Assembly (NCBI RefSeq): GCF_000319305.2
Contig: NZ_AMWJ02000001.1
Span: forward strand, 1,837,001-1,901,000
Direction of reading: 5' to 3'
Source: Pseudomonas bharatica CSV86
GTDB lineage: Bacteria > Pseudomonadota > Gammaproteobacteria > Pseudomonadales > Pseudomonadaceae
Length of the DNA: 64,000 nucleotides
Positions 57,128 through 64,000 of the stretch are shown in pieces. Numbering within the stretch: the first letter of the stretch is position 1; each line of letters opens with the position of its first letter. The notes beneath the pieces were generated by a model. It saw only the letters and a list, made by a program, of their open reading frames with translations. It was not told the DNA's origin and did no database searches. The translations under genes were made by a program, and so were the position numbers.

Positions 57128-59238
57128 TCAGAAGGTGTACGCCACCCCGGCCTGCACCGTGCGCGGTGCTCCCGGATAGGCATAGGTGTTGAACGCGCCT
57201 TCGTCATAGCCCTTGTTGAACAGGTTCTTCACATCCAGGTTCAGCCGCACATGCTCGTTGACCTTGTAGAAGCTCAACAGGTCGACAACGCTGTAGCGCT
57301 CCATGGTGTAGGTCACCGCTTCGGTCTGGCCGTTGCGATCATCGACGTATTTCACCCCGACACCCAGGCCCAGGCCCTTGGCCAGGCCGTCCTGGAATTC
57401 ATAGGTGTTGAGCAGGCTGAAGCTGTTGCGCGGGATGTTCGCCAGGCGCGTGCCGGTGGGCAGGCGGTTGTCCTTGGTCACTTCGGCATCGACATAGGCG
57501 TAGCCACCGATCACCCGCCATTCGGGGGTGATGTTGCCGGCGACGTTGATGTCCAGGCCACGGCTGCGAACCTCGCCGGCCGCGATGCTGTAGGTCGGGT
57601 CGATCGGGTCGCGGGTCAGCACGTTTTCCTTGACGATGTGGTAGATCGCCGCGTCCACCGCGAGCTGGCGTTCCAGGGCTTCCCATTTCACCCCCAGCTC
57701 CCACGACCGGCCTTTTTCCGGATCGAAACCACCGCCTTCACGGGCCGCGCCGCTGTTGGGCTTGAACGAGCGTGCGGTGTTGGCGTAGACCGCGACAGTG
57801 TCGGTCAGGTCGTAGAGCAGGCCCAGGCGCGGGGTCACGCCGTTCTCGGCCTTGGTGAAGTCGCCGGTGCTGTTGAGCCGGTTGTCGTAGTCGTGCTCGA
57901 AACGTTCGAAGCGGGCGCCGGCCAGGGCCTTGAGGCGTTCGGTCAGGGCCACCTGGTCCTGGATGAAGAACGCCCAGGTCTTGAGGTTCTCCTTGTCGTG
58001 GGTGGTGGTGCGGGTAAGGGCCGGGCGTGGCTGGCCGAGCACCGGATGGTAGATATCGATCGGGTAGGCGCTGGCGCCGGCTGCCGAACGCAGGATGATC
58101 GACTGGTAGTCGTAGTCCTCGTATTCGATGCCGGTGAGCAGGGTGTGGCTGAAGGCCCCGGTGTCGAAGTGACCGGTCAGGTTCAACTGGTAGTCGCGAT
58201 CGGACCATTCCAGCTTGCGCCAGTTGAAGTTGCGCCCAAGGGTGCGGCCATCGGCCTGGAGTGCGTTGGCTTCCACGGCGTTGCCTTGCAGCGAACCGTC
58301 CAGCCATTGCACGCCACCGGCCAGGGTCCAGTCGTCGTTGAGCAGATGCTCGAAGCGCACCTGGGCCATGTCGTTGTCGTTATGCAGCAGGTTGTCGCTG
58401 CCTTTCTCCCACAGATAGGTGTCCCGCGAGGCGCTGCCCTGTTGCGTGGCATAGCGGGTCAGGCCGCGGTCCAGCGGATGGTTATTGCGCATGAAGTCGC
58501 CTTCGAAAACGATCTTCGTGGCGTCGTTGACCTGCCAGCTGAGCACCGGCGCCACTTCGTAGCGCTCGCTTTCCACGTCATCGCGGAAGCTCTCGCCACC
58601 TTCGCCGAGCACGTTGAGGCGATAGGCCAGGCTGCCGTCCTGGTTTAGCGGGCCAGTGGCATCGAGGGTGGCGCGGTGCATGCCCTGATCATCGAGCTGG
58701 CTGCCGACGGTGACCTTGGTTTCGGGCAATGGCTGCTTGGTGACCACGTTGAAGGTGCCGCCGGGATCACCACGACCATACAGGCTGGTGGCCGGGCCGC
58801 GGATCACTTCCAGGCGCTCGACGATGGCCGAGTCCGGCGCGCCAGGATAGCCGCGGTTCATTGGGAAGCCATTGCGGTAGTACTCACCGGTGGTGAAGCC
58901 GCGCACGGTGACGGTGGTCAGGCCCTGGCCCCGAAATTGTTGGCCCGGCCGACGCCTCCGGCGTAGTCGAGGGCGTCCTGCAGGCGGGTTGCGCCGGTGT
59001 CTTCCAGCACTGCGCGAGGCACCACGCTGACCGACTGCGGCGTTTCGTGCAGGGCGGTGTCGGTGCGTGTCGCACTGGCCGACCGGGTGGCCTTGTAGCC
59101 CTGCACCGGCCCATCGGCGCGCTCGTAGTCGGCGCTGTCGTTGATGTTCACGGCTTCGAGCTGGAGGCTGGGTTCGGCGGCGAGGGCCAGGGCAGGGACG
59201 GCGTGGAGCAGGCAGAGCGAGACGATGGTACGGCGCAT
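57128..59238 (-). pseudogene. TonB-dependent siderophore receptor, frameshifted as written
   Basis: Outer-membrane receptor with a Sec signal (MRRTIVSLCLLHAVPALALA), plug domain (TALHETPQSVSVVPRAVLEDTG ... ERLEVIRGPATSLYGRGDPGGTFNVVTK) and a complete 22-strand-type barrel ending in AGVAYTF. The frame breaks at about 58929-58932 (CCCC on the plus strand): one more base gives YAGGVGRANNFGGQGLTTVTVRGF. Restored length is about 703 residues. It lacks the N-terminal signalling extension of FecA/FpvA-type receptors. The ligand is unassigned; no siderophore gene is in view. Confidence 0.88.
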
Positions 59239-59400
59239 CGGGGTGGGAATCCTGACGAAATTTGTAGGACAAGAAGAAAATGCGCGCGGATATTATCTGC
59301 GAGTGTTTCTTGTTTGCAATCACTTTATTGGTGGACGGTATGCCGTAAATCCTGATGATCCGGACAGGAAAAGCCCCACGGCAGAGGGCTTGCAGCCGGA

Positions 59401-59415
59401 GCACCAAACTGGTGA
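59401..59415. promoter_or_regulatory. NtrC-type activator site upstream of amt
   Basis: GCACC-AAACT-GGTGA, a dyad matching the NtrC consensus GCACC-N5-GGTGC in nine of ten defined positions. It lies about 155 bases before the -12 element at 59570, the classic enhancer distance. Confidence 0.6.
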
Positions 59416-59555
59416 AGCCTCAGCGTTGATTGCACTAAAAGAAACTAAATTTCCTATGGGGAATCGTTCTATGCCCGCATGCCATGCCGCGTCCGCTCCG
59501 ACAAACACCTTTGTTTTCAATCGATTGCCATGAATTCGTGGCGTTTTGCCCAACT

Positions 59556-59570
59556 TGGCAAGGCGCTTGC
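59556..59570 (+). promoter_or_regulatory. Sigma-54 promoter of amt
   Basis: TGGCAAGGCGCTTGC keeps GG at 59557-59558 and GC at 59569-59570 with ten bases between. One position departs from consensus (TGGCAA for TGGCAC). It is 107 bases upstream of the amt start codon. Confidence 0.65.
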
Positions 59571-59676
59571 GTTGTCCCCTGGCTATCAAACAGTTGCGGT
59601 GCGCCGCAGCGATAACGAATGCCGGCCCGTTTGACGCTGCGGTCACCGGCATGCCATCGATTGGAGGCAGTGGGCA

Positions 59677-60996
59677 ATGATCCGGTATTCACCTGTGGTC
59701 CGCGGTACCTTGGGCCTTTCCTTGATGTTGGGCGCGACGTCGGCATTGGCCGAGGACGCGCCGGCGGCCATCGACAGCGGCGACACCGCCTTCGTGGCCC
59801 TGTGTTCGCTGGTGGTGCTGTTGATGATGTTGCCCGGCCTTGCCCTGTTCTATGGCGGCATGGCGCGTAGCAAGAATGTGCTGTCGATCCTGATGCAGGT
59901 GTTCTGTACCGCGTCCCTGGCCGCAGTGCTGTTCGCGCTTTATGGCTACAGCCTGACCTTCACCGATGGCGGCTCGCTGCAATCCTTCATCGGTGGCCTG
60001 GACAAGCTGTTCCTGCACGGGGTGGGCAAGGATTCGATCACCGGCACCATCCCTGAATACCTGTACTTCCTGTTCATGCTGCTGTTCGCCGCGATCACCC
60101 CGGCGATCATCGTCGGTGCGTTCGCCGAGCGCATGAAGTTCTCTGCGGTGATGGTGTTCATGGCCTTCTGGCTCACCCTCAACTACCTGCCCATGGCCCA
60201 TATGGGCTGGGGTGGTGGCTGGGTGTTCAACCTTGGCGTGCAGGATTTCGCCGGCGGCAACGTGGTGCACCTGAACGTGGGCATCGCGGCCCTGGTTGGC
60301 GCCTGGATGCTCGGGCGCCGGCGCGGTTTCGGCACCCAGGCCCTGGCCCCGCACAACATGACCATGACCTACACCGGTGGCTGCATGCTCTGGGTCGGCT
60401 GGCTCGGCTTCTGTGGTGGCTGCGCCCTGGCCGCCAGCGGCTTCGCCATGCTGGTGATGGTCAACACCATGCTTGCCAGCTGTGCCGGTGCCCTTGGCTG
60501 GCTGATCGTCGAATGGCAATACCGCGGTCGTCCCAGCCTGTTCGGCGCGATTTCCGGGGCCATTGCCGGCCTGGTGGCGATCACTCCCGCCTGCGGTTTC
60601 GTCGGCCCTATGGGCGCTATCCTGCTGGGCTTCATCGCAGGACCCGTGTGCGTCTGGTCGGTGGACAAGCTCAAGCCGATGATCGGCCTGGACGACGCCT
60701 TCGACGTGTTCGGCGTGCATGGCGTGGCAGGGATCCTCGGCGGCCTGCTGACCCCAGTGTTCGCCCTCACTGCCATCGGTGGCCAGGGCTTTGCCGAAGG
60801 GCGCGGGCTGATGGAGCAGTTGATGGTCAATGGTGGAGCGATTCTGTTCAGCATCGTCTTCTCGGCCGTCAGCAGCTGGGTCGCCTTCAAGATCGCCGCG
60901 GCGTTCTGTGGCGGGCTGCGGGTGGAGGAAGAGGCCGAGGTGGACGGCCTGGACCTCTCCGCGCACGGCGAGGTGGGATACAAGTATTCCAACTGA
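59677..60996 (+). CDS. amtB: Ammonium transporter 1
   Basis: A 439-residue trimeric ammonium channel with a cleaved signal peptide (MIRYSPVVRGTLGLSLMLGATSALA) and eleven hydrophobic segments. The pore histidine regions are GGNVVHLNVG and FGVHGVAGILGG; the signature DFAGG is present after LGVQ. It is preceded by NtrC and sigma-54 elements, so nitrogen-limitation control is likely. No glnK gene is adjacent, unlike the standard glnK-amtB order. Confidence 0.93.
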   Translation: MIRYSPVVRGTLGLSLMLGATSALAEDAPAAIDSGDTAFVALCSLVVLLMMLPGLALFYGGMARSKNVLSILMQVFCTASLAAVLFALYGYSLTFTDGGSLQSFIGGLDKLFLHGVGKDSITGTIPEYLYFLFMLLFAAITPAIIVGAFAERMKFSAVMVFMAFWLTLNYLPMAHMGWGGGWVFNLGVQDFAGGNVVHLNVGIAALVGAWMLGRRRGFGTQALAPHNMTMTYTGGCMLWVGWLGFCGGCALAASGFAMLVMVNTMLASCAGALGWLIVEWQYRGRPSLFGAISGAIAGLVAITPACGFVGPMGAILLGFIAGPVCVWSVDKLKPMIGLDDAFDVFGVHGVAGILGGLLTPVFALTAIGGQGFAEGRGLMEQLMVNGGAILFSIVFSAVSSWVAFKIAAAFCGGLRVEEEAEVDGLDLSAHGEVGYKYSN

Positions 60997-61013
60997 CCCC
61001 TGAGTGAAAACAG

Positions 61014-61037
61014 CGCCGGCGCTTTGTGCCGGCGTTT
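61014..61037 (+). terminator. Terminator after amt
   Basis: CGCCGGC (61014-61020), loop GCTTTGT, GCCGGCG (61028-61034), then TTTG. It lies 18 bases after the amt stop and 30 bases before the SMR start. Confidence 0.7.
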
Positions 61038-61063
61038 GCTTGTGTGATGAAAGGAGAAGGGCA

Positions 61064-61405
61064 GTGGGCTGGTTGAATGGATGGACGTATCTGCTGGCGG
61101 CCGGGGCCTGCGAAGTGCTGTATGCCTCGATCATTCCGCGCACCGATGGTTTTACCCGCTTGTGGCCGAGCCTGTATTGCGGGGTGTTCCTGGCCCTGAG
61201 CATCTACCTGCTGAGCCTGTCGGTCAGGGAATTGCCGTTGGGGCTTGCCTATGCGGTGTGGGTGGGGATCGGCACGCTGGGGACGGTGATCTACGGGAGT
61301 GTATTTCTCGGAGAATCGCTGGGTGTGTTGAAGGGCGTGTGCCTGTTGATGATCGTCGGCGGGATTGTCGGGTTGAAGCTGGTGGGGGATGGGCAGGTTG
61401 CTTGA
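61064..61405 (+). CDS. SMR-family multidrug/cation efflux protein
   Basis: A 113-residue four-helix protein with the essential membrane glutamate in AAGACEVLYASIIPRTDGFTRLWPS and the family end LGVLKGVCLLMIVGGIVGLKL. The start is GTG 61064 (VGWLNG), with AAGGAG eight bases upstream. It exports quaternary ammonium compounds, guanidinium or similar cations; the EmrE/SugE subtype is not certain. Confidence 0.88.
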   Translation: MGWLNGWTYLLAAGACEVLYASIIPRTDGFTRLWPSLYCGVFLALSIYLLSLSVRELPLGLAYAVWVGIGTLGTVIYGSVFLGESLGVLKGVCLLMIVGGIVGLKLVGDGQVA

Positions 61406-61420
61406 GGTGGTGTGTTTGAG

Positions 61421-61492
61421 TGCCTCATCGCTGGCAAGCCAGCTCTGATAGAACAAAACATAACTCTTTGATTTGCAGGGACCTTGTGGGAG
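61421..61492. repeat. REP half, broken by a short insert and by the IS element
   Basis: TGCCTCATCGCTGGCAAGCC AGCTC (to 61445) is followed by 30 non-REP bases (61446-61475) and then CAGGGACCTTGTGGGAG, the expected REP spacer and start of the right arm, where the IS110 element begins. The other part of the target REP resumes at 62813. Confidence 0.7.
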
Positions 61493-61640
61493 ATTCTATG
61501 GCCGGAGGCAACTTTTTCGCCGACGGCCTTTTCTGCCCTCTCCATTTTCTACAGGCGTGGGTTGTCGCACCTGTGAGGACGCTCCCAGGTGTAAGGCTGT
61601 TTCAGAGGTCTAATCGCTGTGAGCTGCGCAGCAGCTCCAG

Positions 61641-62606
61641 TCAGCCAACTGGTTTTGCACCTCCGGTATAGACCTGCGGTTTCCAGTCCGTTTGGCTCTT
61701 CATCAAGCCATAGGCCAGCCGTGCCATCTTCCGTGAAAGGATTACCAGCGCCTGAGTGGTCTTCTTGCCTCGCTCCAGATGGTGTGCGTAAAACTGCTTC
61801 CAGGTCTGGGTTCGACTGCCGCTCATCGCCGCGTTGTGCAGTAGCCTGCGAACCTCCGAGTCCCCGCGCTTGCTTAATCTCCCTCGGCCGACCCACTTCC
61901 CGGACTGAGCCGTTATCACGTCCATTCCCAAGTACGCGACAAACGCATCGCTGTTGGCAAATTCACCGCGAATGAACGACATCGTCAAACCAACTGCCGT
62001 GAGGAAACCGACACCAGGCAGCTGTTGAAGGCGGCGTAACTGATCCCTAAGTCCCGTTTCCTTGACGATTTCGCGCAAACGCATTTCGAACAATCGCTCA
62101 AGGCGTTTGCACGTCTTTTCGATGACCTCCAGTTCTTTCTCGAACAACTTTTCTCCCGACAAACTCATGCGCATCATGCCGCGCATTTCCACAATTTTGG
62201 CGCGGCGTCGCAGCAGCATCTGGAGCTCGCGGTGGCCAGGCGGTGCCGGCACCCACATCTTCAGTGACGCGCGTTCCCTGTTCAGAAAACGGGCGAGCAA
62301 GGTGGCGTCATTGGCGTCAGTCTTCGCTCGTACACCGAGGCTGTCACGGTAGCGGCTCAGCCTGAGACCATCGACCACATAGACGCTCAAGCCCGCACCA
62401 TGAGCCTGCTCGGCAAGCTCCATGTGATAGGAGCTGGTTGCCTCGATGGCGAGGGCAGACCTTCTGGGTACTGTCTTGAGCCAGGTCTTGATCGATTTTG
62501 GAGTGTTGGGGATGGCGAAAGGCTTGGTGTCTGGGCCGCTTTGAATCACCAATTCGTCTTTGGCGACATCCACACCGGCTTCGACGGGAACGACGGGCAT
62601 TGCCAT
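61641..62606 (-). CDS. IS110-family transposase (DEDD RuvC-like)
   Basis: A 321-residue recombinase with DEDD-type acidic residues in VDVAKDEL, AIEATSSY and KTDANDATLLARF, and the C-terminal Transposase_20 domain with its helix-hairpin-helix QLPGVGFLTAVGL and YLGMDVITAQSGKWVGRGRLSKRGDSEVRRLLHNAAM. It is full length and apparently intact. IS110 recombinases act with a structured RNA from the element's non-coding end. Its upstream region (62607-62812) is a candidate for that RNA. Confidence 0.95.
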   Translation of the reverse strand: MAMPVVPVEAGVDVAKDELVIQSGPDTKPFAIPNTPKSIKTWLKTVPRRSALAIEATSSYHMELAEQAHGAGLSVYVVDGLRLSRYRDSLGVRAKTDANDATLLARFLNRERASLKMWVPAPPGHRELQMLLRRRAKIVEMRGMMRMSLSGEKLFEKELEVIEKTCKRLERLFEMRLREIVKETGLRDQLRRLQQLPGVGFLTAVGLTMSFIRGEFANSDAFVAYLGMDVITAQSGKWVGRGRLSKRGDSEVRRLLHNAAMSGSRTQTWKQFYAHHLERGKKTTQALVILSRKMARLAYGLMKSQTDWKPQVYTGGAKPVG

Positions 62607-62812
62607 TGCTAACTGCTCTCTGTAGCGTGACGGGACTTGAAGGGCGCACCCTGGCGCAGGCTTGCATCTATCGTCGCTTGCAAACGAGGCATTCCTTATC
62701 GGCGCTTGGGGTGCTGAAAGGAGGAGGGGTGATTTCTCCCACGGTCTGTACTGCTCGCGACAGTCAGAAGCGAGTTATGTCCCTCCTCCTCCCTTCAAGT
62801 CCTACCATACAA
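62607..62812 (-). ncRNA. Candidate bridge RNA region of the IS110 element
   Basis: The 206 bases upstream of the transposase have no reading frame of their own. They contain a perfect ten-base inverted repeat AGGAGGAGGG (62719-62728) / CCCTCCTCCT (62781-62790) that closes a loop of about 52 bases. In the IS110 group the non-coding left end makes a bridge RNA of similar size. The call rests on position and folding only; boundaries and loops are not resolved. Confidence 0.45.
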
Positions 62813-62881
62813 GCGGGTTTACCCGCGATTGCTATTGTGAACTCACTACCGCAATCGCGGGTGAACCCGCTCCCACAGGGT
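62813..62881. repeat. Variant REP pair at the right end of the IS
   Basis: GCGGGTTTACCCGCGATTG and the inverted CAATCGCGGGTGAACCCGCT flank TGAACTCACTACCG, the same spacer as in the other pairs, followed by CCCACAGGG. The hairpin core GGTTTACC/GGTGAACC is completely different from the AGCTGGCTTGCCAGC core elsewhere while the frame is kept, so it is a second REP subtype. Confidence 0.8.
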
Positions 62882-62899
62882 CCGCGTCGCTTTGTGGCT

Positions 62900-63079
62900 T
62901 TACTTCAGCTTCGGTAGATCTTCGTCCGGCATCGCATAGCTGTGCTTCTCATGCACGAACGTAGTCACTAGCGCATACAGCGTGGCGGCGATCACCACCA
63001 GGGTGATCACCGCCAGTACGGCAGGCTTGTCGGCAAAGGTGAATACGGCGCTGGCGCCTTCATAGGTACTGATGCTCAT
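62900..63079 (-). CDS. Small single-pass membrane protein next to amt
   Basis: A 59-residue protein, MSISTYEGASAVFTFADKPA followed by a transmembrane segment (VLAVITLVVIAATLYALVTTF) and a charged tail EKHSYAMPDEDLPKLK. It is 11 bases after the ammonium-transporter stop on the same strand, so likely co-transcribed. It could be a small accessory or regulatory subunit of the transporter; I know of no named family. Confidence 0.75.
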   Translation of the reverse strand: MSISTYEGASAVFTFADKPAVLAVITLVVIAATLYALVTTFVHEKHSYAMPDEDLPKLK

Positions 63080-63090
63080 GGCGTTTCCCC

Positions 63091-64000
63091 TCAGACAGTG
63101 GCTTTGCTTTCAGCGATCATCACCGGCTTGGCTTTCACCGGCTCGCCATAGATCCCGCTCCATTCCGGATAAGCCTGGGCCGGTACTTCGGTGAGATCCA
63201 GGCCACGCTCTTCGGCATGCGCCGGCACCCGCAGCACGCCCGCTTTCTTCAGCGCCCAGGACACCAGGTAGCCGGGAATGAACCCGAGCGACGCCATGAC
63301 CACGGCACCGCCCAGTTGCCCCATGAAGCTGATTTCGGCCATGCCGTTCATGTTCGGGTAACCGGAAAGGAACACGCCGCTGATCACCAGCCCGGCGAAG
63401 CCGCCGAAGCCGTGCACGGCGAATGCGCCGACCGCGTCGTCGAGGCGGAATTTCAGCAGCAGGTTGTTGACCAGTGGTGCCACGGCGGCAACGCCCATGC
63501 CGATCAGGTAGGCCAGGCCGGGGTGGTAGAGATCCAGGCCGGGGGCCACGGAGATGATCCCCACCAGGCCGCCGGACATCATCCAGTACGGCTCGCGGCT
63601 GGTCAGGTAGGCGCCGATCAGGCCCCCGCGAAGCCCATCAGGGTATTGAAGGCGAAGGCGGAGAGGGTGGTCGGCTGGCCGTAGATGTTGATCCACTGCG
63701 CGCCCGAACTGTAGATGATGCAGCCGCCGAGGAAGCCGAAGAAACCGACGATGATCAGCATCAGCCCGACCACGCTCATCGGCATGCTGTGGCCGACGAT
63801 GGCGTTGGCGCTACCGTCAGGGTTGAAGCGGCCGATCCGTGCGCCGAGGTTGATGACCACGGCCAGGGCGAAGAAGCCGGCGATCATGTGCACCACCCCG
63901 GCCGCGCCGACGTCGTGGTAGCCCCATTTGACCGTGAGCCAGCCCTCCGGGTGCCAGCCCCAGGCCGCTCCGAACAGCCAGAGCACCGAGCCGAGGAGGA
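63091..64000 (-). pseudogene. amt: Ammonium transporter 2, C-terminal part, frameshifted as written and cut by the window end
   Basis: The visible part contains WGYHDVGAAGVVHMIAGFFAL, IGRFNPDGSANAIVGHSMPMSVVGLMLI, VGAFAVHGFGGFAGLVISGVF and a long cytoplasmic tail ending AESKATV. The two pore histidines are in VVHMIAG and VHGFGG. The frame shifts at about 63623-63627 (CCCCC on the plus strand): one more base gives NTLMGFAGGLIGAYLTS. It is only distantly related to the transporter at 59677-60996, so the cluster holds two ammonium transporter types. The N-terminus lies beyond 64000. Confidence 0.85.

Larger units (their letters stand above)
61493..62812 (-). mobile_element. IS110-family insertion sequence inserted in a REP
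   Basis: About 1320 bases bounded by two halves of one REP: left half CTTGTGGGAG ending at 61492 and right half CGGGTTTACCCGCGA starting at about 62814. Joining them rebuilds a normal REP. It carries one transposase on the minus strand and about 206 non-coding bases upstream of it. No terminal inverted repeat is evident, as usual for this family. Known Pseudomonas IS110 elements (ISPpu9/ISPpu10) also target REPs. The exact ends are uncertain by a few bases. Confidence 0.8.

Noticed and set aside
56628..57192. Small frames with repeated MGAGLPAM / WELACQR peptides
   Set aside because: They are translations of REP copies and recur at each REP; no coding evidence.
59285..59315. Possible Fur box upstream of the TonB receptor
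   Set aside because: GATATTATC is only a nine-base palindrome with poor flanks; it does not reach a convincing Fur consensus.
59689..61203. 504-codon minus-strand frame opposite amt
   Set aside because: Shadow of the ammonium transporter gene, again H/Q/R-rich with no domain.

Overview
The window reads as the chromosome of a fluorescent-type Pseudomonas. The evidence is the high G+C codon usage, the closest-recognised protein families (AhpF, CASDH/CASDC spermidine enzymes, MHS and AzlCD transporters, paired amt genes) and, above all, at least ten copies of the Pseudomonas-type REP element whose core reads GTGGGAGCTGGCTTGCCAGC. Species cannot be fixed from this window alone. No rRNA, tRNA or CRISPR array was seen.

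Layout. 1-2.0 kb: ahpF, then a tandemly duplicated gene-end, terminator and REP block. 2.0-5.9 kb: a spermidine/putrescine-type ABC operon on the minus strand. 6.2-14.6 kb: one giant RHS protein of about 2780 residues with a ten-unit N-terminal repeat domain. 14.8-18.3 kb: a RibBA-like enzyme and a DUF1330 protein divergent around a perfect 18-bp palindrome, then pirin and a GlxA-type regulator. 18.4-20.7 kb: the carboxyspermidine route to spermidine. 21-22 kb: a candidate reader-plus-nuclease protein. 22-24.6 kb: small membrane, SDR-like and lipoprotein genes. 24.7-26.8 kb: a LexA-boxed radical-SAM/UDG-linked DNA repair pair. 26.9-36.7 kb: regulators, an MFS carrier, an aspartase-like lyase, a 1048-residue BKACE (DUF849) fusion, an FAD protein and a HTH-only LuxR protein, which look like an uncharacterised metabolic cluster. 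36.8-44.7 kb: assorted transporters and LysR regulators. 45-56.7 kb: a sensor kinase and NtrC-type regulator, two palindromic upstream sites, a sigma-54 promoter, and a Liv/Urt-type ABC transporter with two iron-type alcohol dehydrogenases, so the whole circuit can be read from sequence. 57-64 kb: a TonB receptor, amt with its own NtrC/sigma-54 elements, an SMR pump, an IS110-family element sitting in a REP, a 59-residue membrane protein and a second amt that runs off the window.

Quality caveat. Seven genes are broken as written (GlxA regulator, nuclease, LysR, Tat lipoprotein SBP, sensor kinase, TonB receptor, second amt). In every one the reading frame is restored by adding one base to a short homopolymer (mostly G/C, once A). 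This pattern looks more like assembly error than gene decay, so these are annotated across the shift.
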